This document shows positions 26,361 through 34,251 of a stretch of DNA of 53,788 nucleotides, piece after piece. Position 1 is the first letter of the stretch. Every line of letters starts with the position of its first letter. A model generated the notes under the pieces. That model did no database searches and was not told the DNA's origin. It worked only from the letters and a program-made list of their open reading frames with translations. The position numbers and the translations under genes are program-made. Origin of the DNA: Paractinoplanes ferrugineus (GTDB taxonomy: Bacteria; Actinomycetota; Actinomycetes; Mycobacteriales; Micromonosporaceae); contig NZ_BOMM01000005.1 of assembly GCF_016862195.1 (NCBI RefSeq), forward strand, positions 1 through 53,788, written 5' to 3'.

Positions 26361-28535
26361 GTGCCCGTCTTTGACGTAGCGATCCTGTCCGACTTCCGAT
26401 ATCCCGGCGGAACCTCGGCCAGCATCGCCGCCGAGGTGCACGCGCAGGCCGAGGCGGCCCTCTCCACCGTTCTGGTGCATGTGCCGTCGCCGCACCAGCC
26501 GCGGGCGCTGCCGTTCAGCCCGCGGATCAGCGACCTGCTCCGGGACGGTCAGGCCACACTCGCCCGCGCCGACGAGCCGATCACCTGCAAGCTGTTGCTG
26601 GTTCGCCAGCCGCGCATCTTCACCGAGGATCTGGCGGTACGGCCGGAAATCAACGCCGAGCGTACGGTCATGGTGCTCAACCAGGCGCCGGGCGACGTCG
26701 GCAACCCGTCCCGCTATTACGACTTCGCGGCCGTCCGCGATCGGGTGCACCGCTATTTCGGCGCGGACGTCCAGTGGGCCCCGATCAGTTCCCAGGTGCG
26801 TGAACTGCTGCTGCGGGCGGAGCCGGGGGCCCGGCTGACGAGCACCGACTGGCACGAGATCATCGACGTGGCGCACTGGTGGCGCGACCGGGACGGCTTC
26901 GTCGGGGACGTACCGGTGATCGGCCGGCACGGGCGGGGCGACCCGGTGAAGTGGCCGCTCGACCCGGCCGAGATCCACGCCGCCTACCCGGAGCGCGACG
27001 ACGTGCGGGTGCGGGTGCTCGGCGGTGGCGACATCGCCGTGCAGCGGCTCGGGCACAAGCCGGCGAACTGGGACGTCGTGAAGTTCGGGGCCGAGGAACC
27101 GCAGGAGTTCCTCCGCACCATCGACTTCTTCGTCTACTTCCACGACCCCGATCTGGTCGAGGCGTTCGGCCGGACCATCCTCGAGGCGATGGCCAGTGGC
27201 GTCCCGGTGATCATCGGGGAGCACTTCCGCCCCACGTTCGCCGACGCCGCGCTCTACGGGACGCCCCAGGACGTGCGGCGCATCGTCGCCGAGCTGTACG
27301 CGGACCCGGCCCGCTACCGCGAGGTGGTCGGCCGGGCGCGGGAGTTCGCCGAGCAGCGCTACGGCCACCAGTCGCACCTGACCAGGCTCGCGGACGCCGG
27401 GATCTCGTCCCGGCTCTCCCCGGTCAGCCCCCGGCGAACCGGACCCAAGACCCCGAAGAGGCGGGTCCTGATGGTCAGCGACAACGGTGCCGGCATGGGA
27501 CACCTCTCCCGGCTGATGGCCATCGCCCGCCGGCTGCCCGGCGACGTCGAAACGGTCATCGCCACCCAGTCGTACGCCGCGAGCGTGGCCCACCAGGAGG
27601 GCTTCCTCACCGAGTACATCCCGTCGCGCAAGGCGCTCGACGCCGCCCAGCCGCGCTGGACCGCGATCCTGCGGGCCCGCCTCGCCCACCTCATCGAGCT
27701 GCACGAGCCCACCGTCGTGGCGGTCGACTGCCTGCCGCACCCCGGCGTGGTCGAGGCCGTCCGCGACCATCCCGAGCTGGTCTGGGTGTGGGTGCGCCGG
27801 GCGATGTGGCAGCGCGGTGTCGGGGCCGACTGGATCACCCAGGGCAAGGTCTTCGACCATGTGCTGGAACCGGGCGAGTTCGGGGACGTCGCCGACGGCG
27901 GTCCGACCGTCGCCGACCGGCCCAACGCCCACCTGGTCCCGCCGATCACCTTCCTCGACGAGAGCGAACTGCTCGACCGGGAGACCGCGAAGAAGGAGCT
28001 CGAGCTCGACGACCGGCCGGCGGTGCTGCTCCAGCTCGGGGCCGGCAACATCAACGACATCTCGTCGCCGATCGCCCGGATCTGCGCGCACCTGTCCGGC
28101 CACGGCTTCCAGCTGGTGCTGGCCGAGTCGACGATCGCCACCCGGCCGATGCCCCGGGTGCCCGGCGCCAAGGTCGTCAAGATCTACCCGGTGAGCCGCT
28201 ACCTACGGGCGTTCGACCTCACGGTGAGCGCGGCCGGTTACAACTCGTTCCACGAGCAGATCGGGTTCGCGATCCCGACGGTGTTCCTGCCGAACACCGC
28301 CACCCGGCTCGACGACCAGGTCGGCCGGGCGCGGTTCGCGGCCGCCACCGGGGTGGCGCTCACCGTCGAGGATCCGGCCTCCGGCGAGCTGGAGCAGGTG
28401 CTCGACCAGGCGGTACGACCGGAGGTGCGGGCCGGGCTCGCGCACCGTTGCCGTGAGCTGACCTTTACCGGTGGCGGTGCCGCGGCGGCCTCGTGGCTGA
28501 GCAGCCTGCCGGAGAACACGTGGAGGATGGCGTGA
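26361..28535 (+). CDS. Two-domain glycosyltransferase, type C2
   Basis: 724-residue protein with two glycosyltransferase halves. Residues 1-350 are the shared GT-B-like module (DVAILSDFRYPGGTSAS, VRQPRIF, WAPISSQVRE, DFFVYFHDPDLVEAFGRTIL, AMASGVPVIIG, FADAALY). Residues about 368-715 resemble GT28/MurG-type transferases: an N-terminal nucleotide-sugar loop GAGMGHLSR (376-384), a donor-binding segment LLQLGAGN near 556 and SAAGYNSFHEQ near 622. Both halves look intact, unlike type C1. GTG 26361 is chosen because the homologous type C1 starts at the same point (TLYDVAI/PVFDVAI). The stop overlaps the type D2 start by 4 nt. Likely adds two sugars in succession to a glycan precursor. Confidence 0.88.
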   Translation: MPVFDVAILSDFRYPGGTSASIAAEVHAQAEAALSTVLVHVPSPHQPRALPFSPRISDLLRDGQATLARADEPITCKLLLVRQPRIFTEDLAVRPEINAERTVMVLNQAPGDVGNPSRYYDFAAVRDRVHRYFGADVQWAPISSQVRELLLRAEPGARLTSTDWHEIIDVAHWWRDRDGFVGDVPVIGRHGRGDPVKWPLDPAEIHAAYPERDDVRVRVLGGGDIAVQRLGHKPANWDVVKFGAEEPQEFLRTIDFFVYFHDPDLVEAFGRTILEAMASGVPVIIGEHFRPTFADAALYGTPQDVRRIVAELYADPARYREVVGRAREFAEQRYGHQSHLTRLADAGISSRLSPVSPRRTGPKTPKRRVLMVSDNGAGMGHLSRLMAIARRLPGDVETVIATQSYAASVAHQEGFLTEYIPSRKALDAAQPRWTAILRARLAHLIELHEPTVVAVDCLPHPGVVEAVRDHPELVWVWVRRAMWQRGVGADWITQGKVFDHVLEPGEFGDVADGGPTVADRPNAHLVPPITFLDESELLDRETAKKELELDDRPAVLLQLGAGNINDISSPIARICAHLSGHGFQLVLAESTIATRPMPRVPGAKVVKIYPVSRYLRAFDLTVSAAGYNSFHEQIGFAIPTVFLPNTATRLDDQVGRARFAAATGVALTVEDPASGELEQVLDQAVRPEVRAGLAHRCRELTFTGGGAAAASWLSSLPENTWRMA

Positions 28536-29191
28536 CACAGCGCCGGAGCGATCTGCTGGAAGCCCCCGATCGGGCCCGCTGGGAGTTGGCCGCGATGGCC
28601 GGCCGGCTGCGCTCGCTCGAGCTGAAACTGGCCGAGGAGCAGGTGAACGCGGAGGCGCTGCGGCGCGAACGCGACCGGGAGCACCGCCGCTGGGAGCGAC
28701 TGCGGCACAGCCAGAGCTACCGGCTCGGGTTCGGGCTGGTCTCGCTGGCCAAGGATCCGCTGCACACGGTGCCCCGGATCGCGCGGGCGGTGCTGCGCCG
28801 GCTGCGGCGGCGCCCGAAGGTCACGACCGAGGGGGTACGCCGGGTGCCGGCCGCCGCCCAGCGCCCGCCGGCCCACCTCTACGTGGCGATCGGCCTCGAC
28901 ACCGTGGCGGTTCGCGAGTTCGTGCTGACCCTGCGGCAGCGCCTGCTGGTCAACCCCGACCACCGGCCGGTCGTGGTGACCGACTGCCCGCAGTTCGCGC
29001 TGCTGCGCGACCTGGGCGTGCTGCTGGAATATCTGCCCGACCGGGACACGTGGGAGAAGCACCGGCCGGACCGGCCGTGGGACGACGTGCTGGCTCAGCG
29101 CCTGTCCCGGTTGTACCGCGACCACGACACGGCCCGGACCATCATCGTGGACCGGGCCCAGCCGCCGTCGCTTGCCGACCTACTCCGCTAG
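28532..29191 (+). CDS. Small partner protein of type C2 (type D2)
   Basis: 219-residue paralogue of the protein at 22378: N-terminal coiled coil (about 10-55), SYRLGFGLVSLAKDPLHT, a basic stretch (VLRRLRRRPK) and an alpha/beta domain with LYVAIGLDT, PVVVTDCPQ, LLEYLPDRDTWEKH and TIIVDRAQPPSLADLL. No enzyme motif is visible. GTG 28532 overlaps the type C2 stop (GTGA), so the 13 codons further upstream are not used. Repetition of the C-D couple twice in the island argues that D works with C, perhaps as a scaffold or membrane-proximal adaptor. Its stop overlaps that of the convergent acyltransferase gene by 12 nt. Confidence 0.75.
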   Translation: MTQRRSDLLEAPDRARWELAAMAGRLRSLELKLAEEQVNAEALRRERDREHRRWERLRHSQSYRLGFGLVSLAKDPLHTVPRIARAVLRRLRRRPKVTTEGVRRVPAAAQRPPAHLYVAIGLDTVAVREFVLTLRQRLLVNPDHRPVVVTDCPQFALLRDLGVLLEYLPDRDTWEKHRPDRPWDDVLAQRLSRLYRDHDTARTIIVDRAQPPSLADLLR

Positions 29192-31219
29192 GGCCGGTAG
29201 CCGCGCTCCCAGCAGTGGAGCCAGCGCGGCCGAATACGTCGTCGTCATGTGGTTGGAATCGCGGTACACGAGCAGGTTCCCGACCACGGGCGGGCACACG
29301 TCGGTGCAGAACCAGGTGATCGGATCGATCACGGTGGTGCGCGGCCGACCGGCGTACCCGAGGAAGACCGCACGCTGGGCCGGACCGCGCAGCGCCGAAC
29401 GCAGGCTGCGGGTGCACTTCCCGGCCTTTCCGGCGTTCGCCGGTTCGGCGAGGCACTCCGGCACCGGGCCGCCCATGTAGGGCGTGTCGGCGATCGCGGC
29501 GACCCGGGCGCCGGTGCCCTCGAGGGCCCCGAACGTGCGGTCCCAGGCGGCCCGCCACTGCCCGGCGACGTCGGTCGCGGGCTGCGCGGGACGGTAGTTG
29601 AAGCTGGAGCCGATCACCACGAGCGCCGGGCGCAGCCGCGCGATCCGGTCGAGCGCGGAGCGGTGGAAGGCCTGACACTCGGTGTAGGCGCGCTTCAGCG
29701 CGTCGTGCCAGACCGGCAGGTCGGCGGCGGTGCAGGAGCTCTTGGTGAGCTCGACGAGCCGCCAGTGCCGCTGGGTCGAGACGGCCTCCATGGCCGGGAA
29801 CCACTGCGCCGCGTGCGAGTCGCCGAACAGTACGACCGTCTCGGCGCCGGCCGGATCGCCGAACACGCAGCCCTCGGGCGCCACCGTGACCGGGACGTCG
29901 GCGTGGCAGCCGTTGTCCCAGACCCGCGGCCGGTCCCGCGCGGCCTTCTTCAGCTTCGGCATCAGGTTGGCGGGCAGCGCACCCATGCCCCGGCTGGCGT
30001 CGATCGTTCGGGCGAGCTCGGCGGCCGGATCCCGCGCGCCGGCGATGGTCTGCCGCAGGTCGGCGCGGCGCCCGGCGGATTCGACGCTGTGCGGCAGCAC
30101 CACCAGGAGCACCGCGGCCGCCGCCACCGTGCCGGAGAAGCCGGCCCCCAGGCCGATGCTCTGCCACACCGGCCGCCGGCCCTGCCGCAGCGGGTTCTCC
30201 ACGAACCGGTAGGTGAGCCAGGCCAGGCCCAGCGCGCCCACCGCGAGCAGCGCCTTCTGCCACGTCCGCGCGGCCGGGAACATCACCAGCACCGGCCAGT
30301 GCCACAGGTACCAGCCGTAGGAGAGGCGGCCGATCACCTGCAACGGCTTGCGGTCCAGGATCAGGTGCACACCGGCCCCGCGGGCCCCACCGGCCGCGAT
30401 CATCGCGACGGCGCCGGCCACCGGAAGAAGAGCCCGCCAACTGGGGTACGGGGTGGATTCGTCGAAGAGCACCGCGGCGGCCAGGATCGCTCCCAGCCCG
30501 GCCCAGCCGAGCAGCGCGTGCCCGCGGATCCGGGCCGCGCCCAACGCCAGCAGCGCGCCCGCGCCGAGCTCCCACACCCGGGTGTGCGGCCCGAAATAGG
30601 CCCACGGCGCCGAGCGGGCGGTCTCGGTGACGCTCAGCACGAGGGAGGCCAGCGAGAGGACGGCGAGGATCGCGGCCAGCGGCCGGCGGCGTCGCCACAG
30701 GTACGCGCCGGCCAGGATCAGCAGCGGCCAGACCAGGTAGAACTGCTCCTCGACGGCAAGCGACCAGAAGTGCTGGAACGGTGAGGGCGCCTGGTCGGCG
30801 CGCAGGTAGTCGGTGCCGAGCGCGGCGAACCGCAGGTTGGCGAAGTAGCCGGTGGCGGCGAGCGCGTCCTGGGCGAACTCGCCGAGCCGGGTCAGCGGCA
30901 GCCGGAACCGGGCCGCGATCAGCGTGCCGACCAGCACCACGGCGGCCGCCGGCAGGAGTCGCACGGCCCGCCGCGCATAGAACCGCGGCACCGAGATGCG
31001 GCCGGTCCGCTCGGCCTCGCGCAGCAGGAGGGAGGTGATGAGGAAGCCGGAGATGACGAAGAAGACGTCCACCCCGACATAGCCGCCGCCGAGTCCGGGC
31101 AGGCCGACGTGCGCGGACACGACGAGCAGCACCGCGATCGCACGAAGACCCTCGATGTCGGGCCGGAACCGGGACTCCGGCAGGACGGCGGCGCGGGTGT
31201 CTCGCGGCCGGGTTGGCAT
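29180..31219 (-). CDS. OafA-type acyltransferase with SGNH domain
   Basis: 679-residue membrane acyltransferase that would O-acylate a surface polysaccharide. The N-terminal half is an acyltransferase-3 domain with about ten helices: FRPDIEGLRAIAVLLVVSAH, GGGYVGVDVFFVISGFLIT, FYARRAVRLLPAA, FQHFWSLAVEEQFYLVWPLL and YGWYLWHWPVLV. One further helix (about 375-395) leads to a periplasmic SGNH-like hydrolase domain with VVLFGDSHAAQW (nucleophile Ser) and a terminal YRDSNHMTTTYS carrying Asp and His. Cysteines in GCHAD, EGCVFG, KSSCTA and FCTDVCPP could form disulfides. ATG 31219 gives a normal N-terminus before the first helix. Divergent from type E2 by 90 bp. Confidence 0.93.
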   Translation of the reverse strand: MPTRPRDTRAAVLPESRFRPDIEGLRAIAVLLVVSAHVGLPGLGGGYVGVDVFFVISGFLITSLLLREAERTGRISVPRFYARRAVRLLPAAAVVLVGTLIAARFRLPLTRLGEFAQDALAATGYFANLRFAALGTDYLRADQAPSPFQHFWSLAVEEQFYLVWPLLILAGAYLWRRRRPLAAILAVLSLASLVLSVTETARSAPWAYFGPHTRVWELGAGALLALGAARIRGHALLGWAGLGAILAAAVLFDESTPYPSWRALLPVAGAVAMIAAGGARGAGVHLILDRKPLQVIGRLSYGWYLWHWPVLVMFPAARTWQKALLAVGALGLAWLTYRFVENPLRQGRRPVWQSIGLGAGFSGTVAAAAVLLVVLPHSVESAGRRADLRQTIAGARDPAAELARTIDASRGMGALPANLMPKLKKAARDRPRVWDNGCHADVPVTVAPEGCVFGDPAGAETVVLFGDSHAAQWFPAMEAVSTQRHWRLVELTKSSCTAADLPVWHDALKRAYTECQAFHRSALDRIARLRPALVVIGSSFNYRPAQPATDVAGQWRAAWDRTFGALEGTGARVAAIADTPYMGGPVPECLAEPANAGKAGKCTRSLRSALRGPAQRAVFLGYAGRPRTTVIDPITWFCTDVCPPVVGNLLVYRDSNHMTTTYSAALAPLLGARLPALAE

Positions 31220-31309
31220 CACTGCGTTGTGCACCTCATGCCAACGCTCGCGAGGGCGGCCAGGACGCGTGTGTCGCATCTTTCGGTCGGTTCGATTCGT
31301 TGCCATGTC

Positions 31310-32866
31310 GTGACCGCCGAGACCGTCAACGTCCCGCCGCAACGCGCGGAGGCCGATCCGTCGGCGCTGTCCACGACTCCCGCGACGGCGGCTTCCCGGC
31401 CCTGGCGGGCGGTGTGGCTGCGGTGCGTACTGGTGCCGCTGACCGTACTCGCCCCGCTGGTCACGCTGACCCCGTCGGCCGACCACCGATTCAACGTGTA
31501 CGCCAACGGCGGCCTCTACGGCGCCAAGCCCTGGCTGCTGTTCCGCAACGCGTTCAGCACCGTGCCGATCTTCCTCGACCTGGGCAACTTCCGGCCGCTG
31601 GGCCGCATCGTCGAATGGTCACTGGACGTGGCCGTCTTCGCGCTCACCGCGCTGTTCGGCCTGCCCGCCAACATCGGGCTGCGGCTGGTCTCGTTCGCCT
31701 CGGCGATCCTGCTCACGATCGCCGCCGTGGTCTTCGCCGCGGCGCTCGTGTCCCGCCGGGAGCGGCTGTTCACCGCGCCGCCGCCGGTGCCGGTGGCGCT
31801 GCTCCCGTTCGCGGTCGGCGCCGGCCTGGTGGCGGCCGGATGGACGAGCACGACCGTACTGTTCGGCGCTCTCTACCTCGCGACCAGCGCTCTGGTCCTG
31901 GCCGTCGCCGCCTGGGCGTGCCGCAGCCGCCGCCCCGGCGCCCTGGTCGTGCTGGCCGGGGCCGCACTCGCCGCGTTCAACGAGCTGGCCCTGCTGGCCG
32001 TGCCGCTGGCCACCGCCACGGTGCTGCTGCGGAACCGCTTCGTGCTCGGCCGATCGCTCCTGCACCGGCCTCGTTTCCTGGTGCTGCTCTGGGCCGGGTT
32101 CCTGCCGGTGATCCTGCCGGTCCGCGCGCTCATCTATCACCACTGCGCCGGCGGCGGCTGCTACACCGGCTCCGACCTGGCGTTGGCCGGCGCGCCCGGC
32201 GCGCTGCCCGCCCGGATGCTCTCCTGGCTGCCGCCGCTGATGTGGGAACGGGCGTCGCACGGCCGGCCGCACGTGGCGGCGGCGGTCCCGGTGCTGGCGC
32301 TGATCATGTTGGCCGTGCTGGCCTGGCGCGCCTGCCCCGGTCTGCGCCGCCTGCCCACCCTCGACCGGGGGCAGACCCTCGGCCTCGCCTCGGCCGCGCT
32401 CGCCCTGCTCGTGCTGGGAGCCTCGATCGCCGCCCTCAACGCCGGTGTGCAGCGCTTCGAACTCGGCCTCGGCTGGCGGGACAGCGGGCTCACCACGGTC
32501 GCCGGCAGCATCCTGCTGCTCGTCTTCTGGCGGCGTTACCTGACCGTGGCGCTCGTCGGGCTGGTGCTGGCCGGCGCCTTCTCGGCGGCGGCCAACAAGG
32601 ACTTCCGCGACCGGGCCTCACACGGCCCGTGGCCGTTCCTGCACGACCGGATCGCGCAGGAGGTGGCCGACTTCGACGCCACCCCGGCGGGTGACGCCCG
32701 CCGCTGCGCGCTGCGCGCCACCTTCGTCCAGACCTCCGCCCGCAACAACCTCGGCCAAGGAAATCAGCTCAGTACCGAACGAGAAGTGAGGCGCTTCGAC
32801 GTGAGTCTCAACCGTGCCACGACCCTGCTGGCGGGCGCCCCCTTCTGCACCACGGCACCGCGGTGA
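31310..32866 (+). CDS. Multi-pass membrane protein, GT-C-like, type E2
   Basis: 518-residue paralogue of the protein at 23053. The first helix is followed by SADHRFN (Asp58) and GNFRPLGR (92-99), then about ten more hydrophobic segments, a Cys-containing outer loop (CAGGGCYTGSD) and a C-terminal part with RRCALRATFV and PFCT. Its stop overlaps the gtrB start by 4 nt, and gtrA follows. A gtrA-gtrB-specific transferase trio is the standard three-component side-branch glycosylation system, so this gene occupies the slot of the GT-C transferase using the lipid-linked sugar made by GtrB. GTG 31310 is chosen to match the paralogue's N-terminus. Function inferred. Confidence 0.8.
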   Translation: MTAETVNVPPQRAEADPSALSTTPATAASRPWRAVWLRCVLVPLTVLAPLVTLTPSADHRFNVYANGGLYGAKPWLLFRNAFSTVPIFLDLGNFRPLGRIVEWSLDVAVFALTALFGLPANIGLRLVSFASAILLTIAAVVFAAALVSRRERLFTAPPPVPVALLPFAVGAGLVAAGWTSTTVLFGALYLATSALVLAVAAWACRSRRPGALVVLAGAALAAFNELALLAVPLATATVLLRNRFVLGRSLLHRPRFLVLLWAGFLPVILPVRALIYHHCAGGGCYTGSDLALAGAPGALPARMLSWLPPLMWERASHGRPHVAAAVPVLALIMLAVLAWRACPGLRRLPTLDRGQTLGLASAALALLVLGASIAALNAGVQRFELGLGWRDSGLTTVAGSILLLVFWRRYLTVALVGLVLAGAFSAAANKDFRDRASHGPWPFLHDRIAQEVADFDATPAGDARRCALRATFVQTSARNNLGQGNQLSTEREVRRFDVSLNRATTLLAGAPFCTTAPR

Positions 32867-33840
32867 GCTCGCTGGTGTCGGTGGTCGCGCCGATCTACAA
32901 CGAGGGCCCCGGGGTCGACCGGTTCGTCCGCCGTCTCACCGAGGTGCTCGGCGACGCCGGCCTGCGCTACGAACTCGTGCTCGTCGACGACGGCTCCTCG
33001 GACGATTCCTGGGACCGCATCGTCCAGCAGGCGGTGGCCGACGAGCACGTACGCGGCATCCAGCTGTCCCGCAACTTCGGCAAGGAACCGGCCGTCCTCG
33101 CCGGACTCGAGCACGCCGCCGGGGACGCCGTCGTCGTCATCGACTCCGACCTGCAGCACCCGCCCGGTGCCATCCCGGCGATGGTGCAGCGCTGGCGGGA
33201 CGGCGCGCACGTGGTCGAGGCGGTCAAACGCAACCGCACCGGCCAGGGCATCGTCAGCAAGCTCGGCGGCAAGGTGTTCAACCGGGCGTTCACCGGCCTC
33301 ACCAAGGTCGACCTGGTGAACGCGACCGACTTCCGGCTGCTCAGCCGGCCGGCCGTGGACGCCCTGCTGAAGATGCCGGAGCACTCGTCGTTCTTCCGCG
33401 GCACCAGCAGCTGGATCGGGTTCCGCCGCACCACCATCGAGGTCGAGATCGACCACCGGACGGGCGGCGCGTCCCGGTGGACGTTCAAGTCGCTGTTCCG
33501 GCTCGCGGTCAACGGCCTGACGTCGTTCACCTCGGCGCCGCTGCACCTGGTCACCCTGGTCGGCCTGGCGTTCGCGGCGTTCTCGGTGCTGCTCGGCACC
33601 CAGACGCTGATCCGCTGGCTGCGCGGCGCCTCGGTGGCCGGCTTCCCGACCGTGATCCTGCTGCTGCTGGTGATGGGGACGTTCGTCCTGCTCGGGCTGG
33701 GCGTGATCGGGGAGTACCTCGCGCGCATCCACGAAGAGGTCCGCGGCCGGCCGCGCTACCTGGTGCAGGAGAAGTCGGCGCAGTCGGCCACGACCGCGGT
33801 CCCGGAACAGCTGGTGCGGGCCGAGCATGCCGAACGCTAG
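32863..33840 (+). CDS. gtrB: Polyprenyl-phosphate glycosyltransferase, GtrB-like
   Basis: 325-residue GT2 enzyme that attaches a sugar to undecaprenyl or decaprenyl phosphate at the inner membrane face. The GT-A domain starts VSVVAPIYNEGPG, with VDDGSSDDSWD (VDDGS at 41-45), LSRNFGKEPAVLAGL and the metal motif DSDLQ (D94, D96). Two C-terminal helices (about 230-255 and 262-290) and the IGEYLARIHEEVRGRP-YLV ending are characteristic of the GtrB/DPM1-like family. GTG 32863 overlaps the type E2 stop by 4 nt, and the gtrA start overlaps its own end by 14 nt, so the three are one translational unit. Confidence 0.93.
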   Translation: MSSLVSVVAPIYNEGPGVDRFVRRLTEVLGDAGLRYELVLVDDGSSDDSWDRIVQQAVADEHVRGIQLSRNFGKEPAVLAGLEHAAGDAVVVIDSDLQHPPGAIPAMVQRWRDGAHVVEAVKRNRTGQGIVSKLGGKVFNRAFTGLTKVDLVNATDFRLLSRPAVDALLKMPEHSSFFRGTSSWIGFRRTTIEVEIDHRTGGASRWTFKSLFRLAVNGLTSFTSAPLHLVTLVGLAFAAFSVLLGTQTLIRWLRGASVAGFPTVILLLLVMGTFVLLGLGVIGEYLARIHEEVRGRPRYLVQEKSAQSATTAVPEQLVRAEHAER

Positions 33841-34249
33841 CCCGGGCCGCTTGCTGCGTTACGCGGTCAGCGGCGGGGCCAGCGCGGCCACCCACTTCGG
33901 CGGGGGACTGGCGCTCGACGCGGCGGGCTTCCGGCCGGTGCCGGCGTCCACGGCCGGGTTCGTCGCGAGCATCCTGGTGTCGTACGGCCTGCAGCGGGCC
34001 TGGGTTTTTCGCTCGTCGGCCGGCCACGCGACGGCCGGGAGCAGATTCCTCACCGTGACCGCCGCCGCCTTCACGCTCAACACCGTGGTGCTGTGGCTCG
34101 GCACCGAGGTCCTGCACGCGCCGTTCGCGGTGGTGCAGGCGGTCGCGCTGGTGGCGATTCCGGTTCTGAACTACACGCTCAACTCGCGTTGGACCTTCGC
34201 CGAGGAGGCCCGGGACCGGGCCCCCTCGGACATCGCCCAAAAACGGTAG
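33827..34249 (+). CDS. gtrA: GtrA-family membrane protein
   Basis: 140-residue protein with four membrane helices: LLRYAVSGGASAATHFGGGL, a second helix around STAGFVASILVSYGLQR, FLTVTAAAFTLNTVVLW and VVQAVALVAIPVLNYTLNSRWTF. RYAVSGG at the start and LNYxLNxxWTF at the end are GtrA/DPMS-like hallmarks. GtrA homologues are thought to flip polyprenyl-phosphate sugars across the membrane. It overlaps gtrB by 14 nt. Its stop TAG lies 2 bp from the stop of the convergent dehydrogenase gene, in the palindrome TAGGCCTA (34247-34254). Confidence 0.92.
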   Translation: MPNASPGRLLRYAVSGGASAATHFGGGLALDAAGFRPVPASTAGFVASILVSYGLQRAWVFRSSAGHATAGSRFLTVTAAAFTLNTVVLWLGTEVLHAPFAVVQAVALVAIPVLNYTLNSRWTFAEEARDRAPSDIAQKR

Positions 34250-34251
34250 GC

